A model generated the notes under the pieces. The model did no database searches. It saw only the letters and a list, made by a program, of their open reading frames with translations, and was not told the origin of the DNA. Shown piece by piece: positions 44,401 through 55,100 of a stretch of 64,000 bases of DNA. The stretch is from Aurelia coerulea (taxonomy: Eukaryota > Cnidaria > Scyphozoa > Semaeostomeae > Ulmaridae): positions 21,745,501-21,809,500 of the forward strand of contig CM076955.1 in the NCBI GenBank assembly GCA_039566865.1. Reading direction: 5' to 3'. The position numbers and the translations under genes are program-made. Numbering within the stretch: the stretch's first letter is position 1; each line of letters opens with the position of its first letter.

Positions 44401-47400
44401 GCAACCAATCATAAATTGTTCAGAAGTTGCACAAACTTACACATGAGGCATATATGATAAAGCGTTGCGTTGCAAATAGCTCATGGAACGTAAGACAGGA
44501 CACAGCTCTACTGGGTCATAGCTATACCATGTTTACAATCATGCGTTGTAGTCTTGACTTTCAACTATACTTGTTATCACCTTAAATCGTATTTCTTCTT
44601 AGGTTATTGGGATACAAGAAAAGGAACACACCCAGTTGAAATGACCCCAATCGAGAAAAGTCATCGTGATCCTGTTTACAAAGTTGTTTTCATCCAGTCT
44701 AAAACAGGTACGACCCGTTATTTGTCTTTTTCTTATCTCCTTTACTTACCTACTTGAAAGGGCCTCGTAGTTTTCGTTGCAGAAAAAGTCGGTTTTCCTG
44801 AAAATAGCCCTTTCTGAATTATATCGTTTTGATTTTGATGAGTTTTGCTTGCGTAGACCCTGGTAACAGCAGAGTCGTCAGCCAATTCGAGGCGATAAAG
44901 ATGCTAACTACGTAGATTTCTTGTTGAAGGATTTCATATCTCTTTTATTCGCCAAACGATTTCTTGTTTTAAGAATATATTTAAATTCAATTTGTGTATC
45001 ATTTGTCTTTCTATGTCTCTTTTATGTATTTAGTGTCTTCTCTTTCAGCTCTTGTTTTGTCGTACTAAAATCGCTATTCTCCAAAGGCCTAATCGAGTCC
45101 GCGACCCCTTGTCATGACGCTCAAAGTGATGGAGCTCTACCTGGGATCGAACCTTGTCCGTCTGACTGTTCTGGCTGCAATGTCAGAGGATTACACCACT
45201 GCGCCACAACACCTTTATTTCTTGAAATGCGATCTTCAAATTTCCATGCCATTAATTACTTCGATTAATATTTTACAGGTGCTGAATGCTTCTCTACAAG
45301 TACAGATGGCCAAGTATTTTGGTGGGACATAAGGAAACTAGGAGAACCAACAGAATCGTTGAAACTTATTCCAAATATCAGAGAGTCATCTCGTCCTCTT
45401 GGTGGTGTTTCTCTCGAATATGAGCCAACGATGCCTACTAAATTTATGGTTGGAACAGAGCAAGGATCCGTTTTGTCATGTAACAGAAAAGCTAAAACTA
45501 TTCATGATAAAATTGTTGCAAGTTTCAGCCAGCATTATGGACCAGTGTACGCAGTTCAGGTATATATTTGATATTTACAGTGAGTTGAGTTGCTCTGAAG
45601 ATGCTCTAGTGGGCGAAACTAGTCAGCACTGAAATAAAGAATAAAAAGCTCAAAAGACCAAATTGATGCCTGTTTTCTTTGAATGGTTAGGCCCTCTTCA
45701 ACGGTACACTATATTTCATATTTACAGAATATTCCAGGTTTATGTCAATATTAGTGGTCGATGTATTTTTGTTCTGAGTTTCTGATTGTATGCATGATCA
45801 TTTATACTGTGTATATAATTTTTTTTCAATTTTCCTAAGTCTAGCTAGGTTTGATCGAACGTGTAGATTGTCTTTTTCGAAGCAAGTAATGGAAAAAAAA
45901 TACTGAAAAGATATTTGTTGATTTTGTGTCAGGGTTTTTTATTGAAAATCTGTTCGTATTCTTTTTCCAGCGAAATCCATTCTTCCCGAAGAATTTCCTG
46001 ACAGTTGGAGATTGGACTGCAAGGGTAATTCTGTTTTTCTTCATAAAACGTTAGTTTTCTTTGTGAGAAATTATGAAATTGCAGATTTTGTATTCTTTGC
46101 TATATGTTCGATTTTTTGTTAATTCAGTGAAAGCAAGCATGCCCATCACATGGCAAGCATACCTGAAATTTTAATGATGGGTTTCCCAAACTGTTCGTAA
46201 CTTACAGATGACCATACATCTTTGAACAGACTCTTTTAAAAGTTACAAAGGAGAATTTTTCACAAAAAGTATTAATACGAAGTAGTTATCGACCTTTTTT
46301 TTGTTCTTTTAATGTATTATTGCTGTGGAATTTCATATCTGTATTTTTCTTCACTTTCCGTTTTAGATATGGTCTGAAGACATCAGAGAATCATCTATTA
46401 TGTGGACAAAGTAAATGAATTTTTTATGATTCATATTCTCATATGCAGGGCGAATGAACAAATGTTTGAACGCTTCCAGGCCCGTAGTTCTCAAACCATT
46501 TATCTGATCACTTTAAACTGACAATACCTGTGTGGCTAACATACCAACTTAGATGAGACAAATCGGTTTTTCAAAATCGTTCATACAGTTCTCAAATTAA
46601 ATTCTATAAAGTGCTTCGTTTCGAAATCCATCAAAATTGGATTCATGTCCTTGGCCGAATTTGCTTGCAATCCCAATATCTTAAATATTTTCCAAACACA
46701 TGGCCATTAAACATGGAAAGCTTTGACTTTTTATGCGAGGCAATGTTTTTCATTCGCTATATTTCCTTTCATATACACTCTCTAAGCAAGAACCTTGTTC
46801 AAGTTAAACAAATTCAGAGACTCTGTCAGTTAGAACCAATGCTTTCTGAAAGACTAAGACGAAAGTATACAACCTACAGCAAACATGAAAAACTTTACAA
46901 CTCTAAAAAATTATAGTCTTAGATGTCACGTGAAAATTCCCGCGAATATTAACAATAGTGCTTTGCTTGAGTACTTTTGCGTTATTGCAAATCTCACCTG
47001 ACAACTAATTTGAGACTGTATTTAAATGATAATAATTTTGCTGCTTTTATGGAAAAGCTATCATAACCGTGCTTTGTATAATTTTATAGGCAGCACACAA
47101 CCTACCTAACTGATGGTTGCTGGAGCCCTGTTAGGCCAGCTGTATTCTTCACAACAAGAATGGATGGATGTTTGGATGTTTGGGATTATCTCTTCAAGCA
47201 AAATGATCCAACTCTTAGTATCCAGGTATTTTAAACTTTATTAATATTTAAGAAACCTTTTTCACATTATCATTCTATCCTTTACATGTTAAAAATAATT
47301 GAGACGGTATGGCGTAATGTTAATCATTCGAAGGGTACATGTCGTTTTTATCTATTTTTGTATCGAATTTCAAACGATCGAAATTATTGATCCTTAAGCC

Positions 47401-50400
47401 TCAGCTTTACAAGAGGATGTTCTGTGCTCCAATAAAATACCCGAACACATACAGTTTCTGTATATTTAAAGGTGGCCTAAAGTGAACATTTTCATTGATG
47501 CAAATGAATAGCACTGATGAATGATAAGAAATCCTTTTTAAATTTATTTGATATCTCATTTCATTTTCAAGTTATCCACTGATCTTAAGTATCAGTTGAT
47601 GACGTCATTTTGTTTGCAAATTACTGGGATACTATATGGGAATAAAGCTGTATCTGATCTTTAAAAGGTTACAGGTCCGAATAACTTTACAGCTGAGCTG
47701 GAAGATAAATGGTCTTCTGAATTGAGATCATATTTAGAAAGGCATGTTGATTGCAAAAAGTGTTTTTTGATTAGAGTTCTCTTTCGAAGCATAGTCAACG
47801 TTGCATACTTTCTTCATCTTGAGCAAACAAAATGACGTCATCAGCCAATCCTACGAAATAGTGGATTACTCAAAAATGAAACGAGGTATCAAACAATTTT
47901 TAACGGGAGATTCTATCACTCAACAGTGCTATTAAGTTGCACCAATGAAAAAAATTCGCGTCAGATCACCTGATATCGTCTCCTTTGACAACACAGGTGC
48001 AGACCTTACCTAGCCACTGCGAAGGAGAGCTAACCAATAATGATTGCTGTTGACAGTCTTTCACTATCTTGTGCTCCCCATCCTGTTCTAATGGTCAAGT
48101 TAACCATGATTTTAGGTCTGCGACGAAGCATTGCACTCGTTGAGGGTTCAAGACCAAGGACATTTGGTTGCATGTGGCTCCCGAGATGGAACGACAACAT
48201 TGCTGGAACTATCAGATGGTTTATGCACCATGGTCAGAAATGAAAAAGCAGCCATGACTGCAGTAAGTAAATCAAGTTTTATGATCACAAGTGAGCAAAT
48301 CAATGTTTATTATCAGAAATGACCACAGGTGTGGAATCATTGCAAAACTTTAGGATTAATTATGTAAAATGCCCTTTCAACTATATTGATTTAAGGAAAC
48401 TTTAGGCAATCTCCCACAATCTTATTAGTTATATCATCATTATTTTCAGCTAGTTTTGAGTTATGACGTCATCAAATGGCTAAATCGTATTCCGTATAAG
48501 CTACTACGGACTGTTGCTTGCTACCATCTCGTAGATCTTCAAAAGTTGACTATTTGTTGTATAGATCACATTGATTTTCTCAGTCGGTTTAGAATATATT
48601 GTGCTTTTAGTGTTTGCCAAAGCTTTAGACATTTCCTGTCGTACATTTTTTTTCAGTAATTTATTTTGAGTGGACAGGAAGCATTTCTAGCTACTTAAAG
48701 TTAATTTAAGCCCACTATGCATGTCTCATCCAGGCATGGGACCCCTAGTTTAACGTCCCTTCCGAAGGATGGCGAGGTGAGTTGCGAGTTCCAGCCTCCG
48801 AGGTCACCCATCCGGAGTTTGACCTCACTCGACCGAGCTTAACTTCAGTCACCTGCCACTTTATGTACATTCTGTCATGAACATAAAAACGTCGTAATAC
48901 CACAAATAATGTTGATACCCTTTTTCTGGAATTATGGCAAAGTACATAAAATTCCCTTGGAGCAATTCAGTTGAAAGAATGAGGCAGTAACGTTTTACAC
49001 ATTTGATTTCAAAGTCTGCAGAGATTCGATCCATATGCTATTTGAATGTCATTCTTTAAATCTTATAGGTAGAGTAGCAAATAAGAACATTGTGTTCGAT
49101 TCGTTGAAATATATCTCACTGGTTCCACAAACAATGTTTTCAATCTTTTTCAGATGTTCGAAAGAGAGACTCGAAGAGAGAAGATTCTTGAAACTCGGCA
49201 CAGAGAAATGAGGCTTAAAGACAAGGAACGTTCAAAAAGTCAACAAGAGAGGTGAGTCTTTATTCTGTAGTCTGGCTCAAATTAGATGTTGCGTGAGAAT
49301 TCCCGCTAATAAGAACAATGGCAGTATTTTGCGTGAGTAATTTTGCGTTATTGCAAATCTCACGTGACACTATGATAAAGTCTCAAACTAGTTGATGATG
49401 GCTCACCAATCTGAAGGTTGATGGGTCGAATCCCCACCCTGCCCTCACATAGAGTGCGGATAGTCACCAACCCTCTGTAATTTTAGGCTAATTCTTTCAG
49501 CATAAAATGCTTGATTTCCAATCTGAAGGTTGTTGGGTCGAATTCCTGCCCTGCCCTCACATAGAATGCGGACAGTCCCCAACCCTCTGTAATTTTAGGC
49601 TAATTCTTTCACCATAAAATGCTTGATTTCCAATCTGAAGGTTGGTGGTTCGAGTCCCCACCCTGCCTTCACATAGAGTGAGGAAGTGAGCGAGGAGGAG
49701 ACTGAGTGAGTGAGGAGAGTGACTGAGTGAGAAGAGTCGCCAGCTCTTTGTAATTCTAGGTTAAAGGAATCACGAGGTGTGGTTATGTTGAGAGGAAGGA
49801 CCAGGACACGGCTTCGATAATGTTAGCTTCTCGTTGTCATAAAACTACCTTCGGATGCTTGTTAGAAACGAATAAAGAAAAATATGTATTTTGGTGCATG
49901 TAAAATATTTGGAACTTGAAATGCTCCTCCGATAGGACACGAAACCAGGGGTTTATGCTTCGATGTAGCATGTTTAGAGGTCCTAAATTATCTAGAAAGA
50001 GCTAGAAATCCTGCCAGCCTACTTACAATAAAGTAATGAATGAATGAATGAATGAATGAATGAATGAATGAATGAATGCTCTCAAAACCCTCTTAGTTCT
50101 TAAATCTCTTTTCCTTTCACAGAGAGGAGCAAGAAGTAGTAGAAGAGACAGATGAAGATTTAATCGAAAGAGCTGAGCAAGATTTTTACAAAGTTATCGA
50201 GATGGAGAAGAAAGTAAGAGAAACGAAACATGCTGAAGCGAATAAAGCTTTGGAAGATGCGAAGAAAGCACTGGAGAATGACAAGCTTCCGGGAGAGGAG
50301 CAATCAGAACAAGAGGTAGAAAAGGATTCGCTCAACGAGGATCAGGAGAATAACGAGGTGAGCTTTTGTTAACGTCCACTCTACTGGGTGAGTCGAAAAT

Positions 50401-51036
50401 GCTCCCGACGTTTGAAAATATACTGCTCCCTCAATATCAAATCAATCGTATTGGAAACTGTCTTTTTTAATTCCTGATATGTTCAGTTGAGTTCAACAAT
50501 TTACTCGGCTTTAATCGGTCATTCCTTCCCATCGATATGGGAGATTTTCTGCAGAAAGCCTCTTTCGAAACCTGCAAACACGAGTGAAAACGACGACAAA
50601 CTTTCCTTGGTTTTCCTTCCGCTGGGCATTTGAAATTAAAGTAGACTTACTCCACTCGTCCCAATGTTTTCACCCCATTCCGAAATACGCAGCACAAGAT
50701 ACGCCATTGGGGAAGAGCAAAAAATTTTGTTCTATATGGTGTTGTTGTTGTAATAATTCAGTTAAATATGTTGTTGTTGTTGCGATGAGTTGGACTCTGT
50801 ATTGAATCTAGACATACAGTGCATTTACATCAAAATATTTCCAGATCAAACTAATGTACGTTTTTCAAACTGCTAACTGTGGTAGAAATTGAGATGGTTT
50901 GTTCTGCACATTTCCCAACAGATTTAGTTTCAAACCAATCCGAAAACATAAACGCCTGATGCTAAAGAAGAATTTGCTTTGATTTTAGGGAGAGCAGAAT
51001 AACGGCAGCGATGAGAATGGGAATGTCGATCGATGA
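41469..51036 (+). CDS. DNAI2: Axonemal dynein intermediate chain 2 (outer arm)
   Basis: Exons: 41469-41651, 42036-42197, 42622-42740, 42940-43082, 43670-43783, 44603-44707, 45279-45559, 45971-46024, 46367-46410, 47090-47225, 48116-48262, 49154-49251, 50123-50357, 50989-51036 (TGA); all phases agree. The product is 622 residues (human 605). It is a WD40 beta-propeller chain that anchors outer dynein arm heavy chains to the axonemal doublet. Diagnostic blocks: [50 protein letters not shown] repeats such as [40 protein letters not shown] and [11 protein letters not shown], then [14 protein letters not shown]. The C-terminus is a charged coiled coil ([19 protein letters not shown], then Glu-rich) with an acidic tail, as in the family. 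AATAAA at 51040-51045 lies right after the stop. Confidence 0.95.
42510..42620 (+). repeat. ATATGATG-type AT-rich microsatellite in DNAI2 intron 2
   Basis: Imperfect gatatataat/aatgatgat units run to within 10 bp of the exon 3 acceptor (tttatgtgtag at 42611-42621). The acceptor therefore lacks a normal pyrimidine tract. Confidence 0.85.
43145..43438. mobile_element. 294-bp TTAA-flanked MITE, copy 2
   Basis: TTAA at 43141-43144 and 43439-43442. Ends are GGGG...CCCC with a tgtctgtc/gacgaa inverted block. The inside aligns with the copy at 24835: both contain a 'tgtacttcac' word, 'aacaaaccaa', 'cattcatatct' and 'gaagccaccaaac'. More diverged than copy 1. It lies in DNAI2 intron 4. Confidence 0.75.
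43878..44360. mobile_element. Outer inverted-repeat element (CTGTAAGAGT ends) in DNAI2 intron 5
   Basis: Left arm CTGTAAGAGTCGGATGCAAG and right arm (complement) catccaactcttacag define the ends. It contains a complete second element at 44023-44313 and a small inverted repeat (acctttcaatcttatg at 43924 against cataagattgaaagg at 44006). Confidence 0.65.
44023..44313. mobile_element. 291-bp MITE nested in the outer element (TTACCTGTAC ends)
   Basis: Terminal inverted repeat of 23 bp with one mismatch, TTACCTGTACGAAAATACAA at the left. The interior is built from many short AAGGC/CTTGT words on both strands. Confidence 0.8.
45080..45215 (-). mobile_element. tRNA-derived SINE
   Basis: On the minus strand an A-box-like TGGCGCAGTGGT (complement of 45195-45206) and a B-box GGTTCGATCCC (complement of 45143-45153) stand about 50 bp apart, as in RNA polymerase III promoters of tRNA-type SINEs. 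No cloverleaf with a proper anticodon stem is seen, so it is not a functional tRNA gene. It lies in DNAI2 intron 6, just before exon 7. Confidence 0.7.
45587..45711 (+). repeat. Retroelement 3'-end fragment, copy 2
   Basis: Nearly identical to 33955-34078 over about 120 bp, in the same orientation. It lies 28 bp after the DNAI2 exon 7 donor. The low divergence between the two copies suggests fairly recent activity. Confidence 0.7.
46919..47012. repeat. Diverged short repeat (TCACGTGA ends), copy 1
   Basis: Matches 49285-49372 over about 90 bp: tgtcacgtgaaaattcccgc at one end and ttgcgttattgcaaatctca near the other. Ends are roughly complementary, so this is probably a MITE. Both copies are in DNAI2 introns. 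Confidence 0.6.
48656..48858 (-). mobile_element. 5S-rRNA-derived SINE
   Basis: On the minus strand the first ~75 bp look like the 5S rRNA gene promoter. AAGTTAAGCTCGGTCGAG (complement of 48828-48845) matches the 5S A-box region, and GGATGGGTGACC (complement of 48802-48813) matches the C-box. Then comes a core block (catccttcggaagggacg, ttaaactaggggtcccatg) shared with the fragments at 31780 and 33168. That core resembles the deeply conserved metazoan SINE domain (Nin-DC type, from memory). It lies in DNAI2 intron 11. Confidence 0.7.
49407..49740 (+). repeat. Tandem tRNA-like repeats, three 112-bp units
   Basis: The word caatctgaaggttg recurs at 49407, 49519 and 49631, exactly 112 bp apart. 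Each is followed by a degenerate B-box; the third is the best (GGTTCGAGTCC). The last unit ends in a GAGTGAG-rich run. A related fragment sits on the minus strand near 34205-34245. It lies in DNAI2 intron 12. Confidence 0.75.
49960..50078 (+). mobile_element. SINE 3' fragment with (TGAA)n tail
   Basis: aaagagctagaaatcctgcc and agcctacttacaataaag lead into about ten TGAA units (50037-50078). This is the complement of the arrangement at 33057-33150, so both are 3' ends of one SINE family. Confidence 0.65.
50394..50600 (+). mobile_element. 5' fragment of a family B mariner-type MITE
   Basis: CTGGGTGAGTCG after TA, then sequence matching 30757-30950 (gtttgaaa...ctgctccct, cagaaagcctctttcgaaacc). 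No right end is visible. It lies in the last intron of DNAI2. Confidence 0.6.
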
Positions 51037-52178
51037 TCAAATAAAATTGGAATGCACTGCTACTAAATGCAGAAGAAACGATTTAAATATGAACTTGGTA
51101 CCACATAGCTTTCATCATTACTTTGTTAGTATCAACATTTATTTGTTTATCGTTGTAAATAGTATATATTTTACGTGTTATGTATTTACTTGTTCCCATG
51201 AGATTCAACTGCAGTTTTGCCTCAGCTGAGTTTCGATTGTTGATAAAAAACGAAGGTGGACGATTTGTAAACATGGGTATAGCATATGAAATGCTTCAAA
51301 AGAATTTTTTTGATTTTATTCTGCCTTGCTGTTTTGAATGCTTGTCCAGTTTAAAGTAGGAAACAACACTTTGATAACCTGCACGAACACAGCTTGATGG
51401 TAACGTGAATTTCAGAACTTTTTGATGAATGTTATTAAAGCCTTTCAGTTGACTGGCAACAATGATTATACGCTAACAACACTGATTTATAACTTCTTAA
51501 AATATCCAATGGTTAGCATGCAATTTAACACAGAATCCTACCAAACACAGCTCTATATTCATGTTGAAATGAGCTTGCACCCGGGTTATTTCTAGACAGT
51601 TGGAGCAAAATGCTGTGAAGAGCCATTGTCACCCAGGATGCTTTGCAGACGCGCTGAAATTTCAGACTGTCTGAAAATCAAATTTGGTTTTTCACTTCTG
51701 TAGATGAACTGATAGAAAAGTGAAATAAAGTCAACATTTTCTATCAGTTCAACTACAACAATTACAGCAGTGTGGCTCCATATTTTCCGTTTAAACCAAA
51801 TTTGATTTTCAGCCGGTCTGAAACTGTAGTATTGTGAATTCTAAGTGTCATCCATGGTGGGGACCAGATGACCTTGTGCCTTTCCCCACCATGAATGGCA
51901 CATGTAAATAGTGTTTTATTTAGAATTTGGTGCTGTTGTTACAGAACAAACTGTAGTTTGCCTCAAGGACCCTGGGGGACAAACAAACAGTTCCTACAAT
52001 ATATACGAAAATTGTGTTTCACTTATTTTCATTGAATTTGGCAGGCTGCGAAGGATATGGGCAAGTTAAAGAGTTGCAGCGGGGGAGAAAATTGAATACC
52101 TTTGTATCCCTGTGATTAACATCTCCTGAGGTAATCACATGACTTTATTTAAGTTCCTCTTCCATCAAGACATCCAAG
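51037..52178. other. Intergenic region DNAI2 to MFSD11-like
   Basis: Contains an AGAGCCATTGTCACCC-type MITE from 51619 to about 51990. Its inner arms (tttcagactgtctgaaaatc and gattttcagccggtctgaaa) are complements. No additional gene is supported. Confidence 0.5.
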
Positions 52179-55100
52179 ATGGCGTTCAATGTGGCATTTT
52201 ACAATGTTGTTATGCTCGGTGTTTGCTTCATGCTGGTGTTTACAGCCTTTCAAACCAGTTCAAATGTTCAGGTATACACTAATGCTTATCTTTATTTGAA
52301 GATCTGGGTTTGAAAAACTCTTTACGTGGAAAAAATGGTAGCATGCCACAGGATGGAAGGGCAAAAGGGGAAGGAATTTAGCATATCATATCACACCCAA
52401 AAAGAAGGCGATCGCTAAAATATGCCTGGCCATGATGTAAAATGAATTACTTGAACGAAAGATCATTTATATCATTTATTTTCAAAGACCTAGCTAGCCC
52501 ACCACTATAAACCTAGTTTAGTAAGTAGTACATGAAATACACATGTTTTTCTAAACATTGGAAAGGCTTCAAAACACCTTGTTTTGAAATGTTCAGGAGG
52601 GCATGCACAGGTCTGATGATTTTTAAGAAACTTTCAGCACTGGCCCAAATTGTAAGATTCTTATAAAAAAAATGTGCGTAGTACTTTTTGAATTTCATTA
52701 AATTTTACTTTGCAGACTTCAGTGCTCAACAGTATTGTGAGAGATGGAAAACATATATTTAAAGGTTTGTAGTATTTCATTAATTTCTCTAATATGATAA
52801 TAAATATTGATGCAGCTATCCTTTCATGCAAATAATTTGCATTGCATGATACAACCTGACTTACACATACTGTTTTTTGTAAGCAAAATGATAAAACTAT
52901 TGCTGGCCCTGATGGTCATAATACCCCTTCACAACCCCACATCTTCTCATATATCCTACATCCTGATAAAAGATCTTGTGCTTCCCTTTGCAGTTTTATA
53001 ATGAATTTCATACATTCGTTTGCTATTTTCATTTCATAAATCTAAATGTACTGTTTTTTTCTTGCAGGTGCAGGCTACACAAGGTATGTACAGTACTGTA
53101 CCGGGTGAGCCAGAAAAGTTCCCACTTTCGAAAATTTGTAGCATCACAAGTACTTCATGGATTTGAATGATTCAAATTCTACTTAGAAGCCAAAAGATCA
53201 AAGTATTTTTGTGATTTTTCTCGTCTTCTTACGAACACTGCAAATATAGGTAAATTCACCTTTACAAAAATTTCATGTTTTCAAAATGACGTAAAAAGGG
53301 TTCTAAAACACTGGATGAAATCATAAGGACTCTCCTCACACAGAACAATACACACAGGCGTTCACCTCTCTCAATAGACATAGATTTTCAAACAGATAGT
53401 AAAGATTTTCAATCCCATGGCAATAAATCTGCAGACGATATCTCTCACCTATGAGAAATTGCTTTTTCTCTGTTGTTCTGAGCAAGGAGTCTTTTATTAT
53501 TTGATCATTGGAAAAACCACAAAGTTTTTATAAATTTGAATTTACCAATTTTTCCAATGCTTGTAACGCGAGGCAAGAAAAAAAAATAGTTTAATCTTTT
53601 GGCTGTCAAGCAAATGTTGATTCATTCCAATCCATCCAGTACTTTTGGTGCTATGAATTTTCAAAAGTGGGAACTTTTTCTGGCTCACCCGCATCGGCGT
53701 AGGGGAAGATCAAATTTGGGGGGGCTGCCCGACAAAAAATCTATTGTTTGAAGAAATTTTGCCCGACTTGAGGTGGATTTCTGCCCGATTATGGTTGATT
53801 TTTGCAAATTTTTCTGACATCGGGGGGGCTGCAGCCCCCCTAGCCCCCTATCTCCTACGCCTATGCTCACCCGGTATGTAATTCCTTATCATAGCTCAAT
53901 AAGTCTAATTTACCAAAATTTGTTACCACAGTAAATTGTGAACAGCTATTCTACCCACAGATGAAAATCTTTGTAGTTCTGGGGTTGTTGTCTTTCACTC
54001 CCCATGGTATCGTCCCTGTGATGTTGTACTGTATGCATGGTTATTAGATAAGTGCAGTAGAAAGTAAGATTTGTTGTGAATATTCTTTATGCATAGAAGA
54101 AAAAATGTTGTAGTTGTTATGGGGAAATTCCCTCCTCAGTTCCTTGGCAAGATCAGAAGAAGGCTGGATAATGGAAGATTTTCAGGTGCTCTTCACTGAT
54201 TCTGTAATAGTTGTTTAAGTGAAATTAAATTTTCCACAGTTACATGCCAAGTTCTAAATATTTCTATTTTGTTTTTTTAGCCTTTCAATCATATATGCAG
54301 TTTTTGCAGTAGCAAATTTCATCGCACCACCAATTGTTAGTGCCATAGGACCAAGAGGAGCTCTGATTGCAGGAGGCTTTTGCTATAGGTGGGTACGCTT
54401 ATCACCTTTATCCTGCAGATATTTTTAGCTGGCCTATGTCATGATGGAGGCAAAGTCCACACTTTACGATTCCATTGATGACTGCTTTGTGCATTAACGG
54501 CCCAGCTACAACATAGGGCTCAAATCTTTAAAAAGGTCAGTGTAAAATTCTATCACAGTTTTCTTTCAAATATATGGCTTGGAAGGAAATTATGGTTTTT
54601 TGCTAAACTGCCATGGAAATTTAGTGATATCTTGATTAGTTTCAAAATGGCGGCATTTATTGAATTTGAAGCTATGATATCATCATATTTATAAATCCTT
54701 AAACCAGAAAAATTACATGCTCCCATTGAAATGATTCTGCATTGCTGGCATATCTTGCCTAGCAGGGTTGAACATATCAAGCATAAATAGGAAGAAAACC
54801 AACCCAGCTAAGCAGCGCAGGTATTAATACCTTAGCACATGCGTCTTTGCAAGACAAGTAACAGTTCTTTACTACTAACTTGTAGTTAGATAGCTCTACC
54901 CCTAGAGCCGCATGGCCATGCAAGTGCTATAGAGGCCCCGCCGAGGGGACTGTCTCCTCCCACAGTGAGCAAGGTTAAGCATTGTAGAGAGAAATCAACA
55001 AGCACCTCATAAGTCATGCTACAATTGATACCTTGTCACTTTGGGACATTTTTCTGCTTGTGTTTACATGAGAGACAGAGGCAAGGCATAAAGCAGTTAT

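Noticed and set aside
54890..54975. GC-rich palindromic stretch near agctctacccctagag
   Set aside because: It has some inverted symmetry, but I could not define ends or a second copy.
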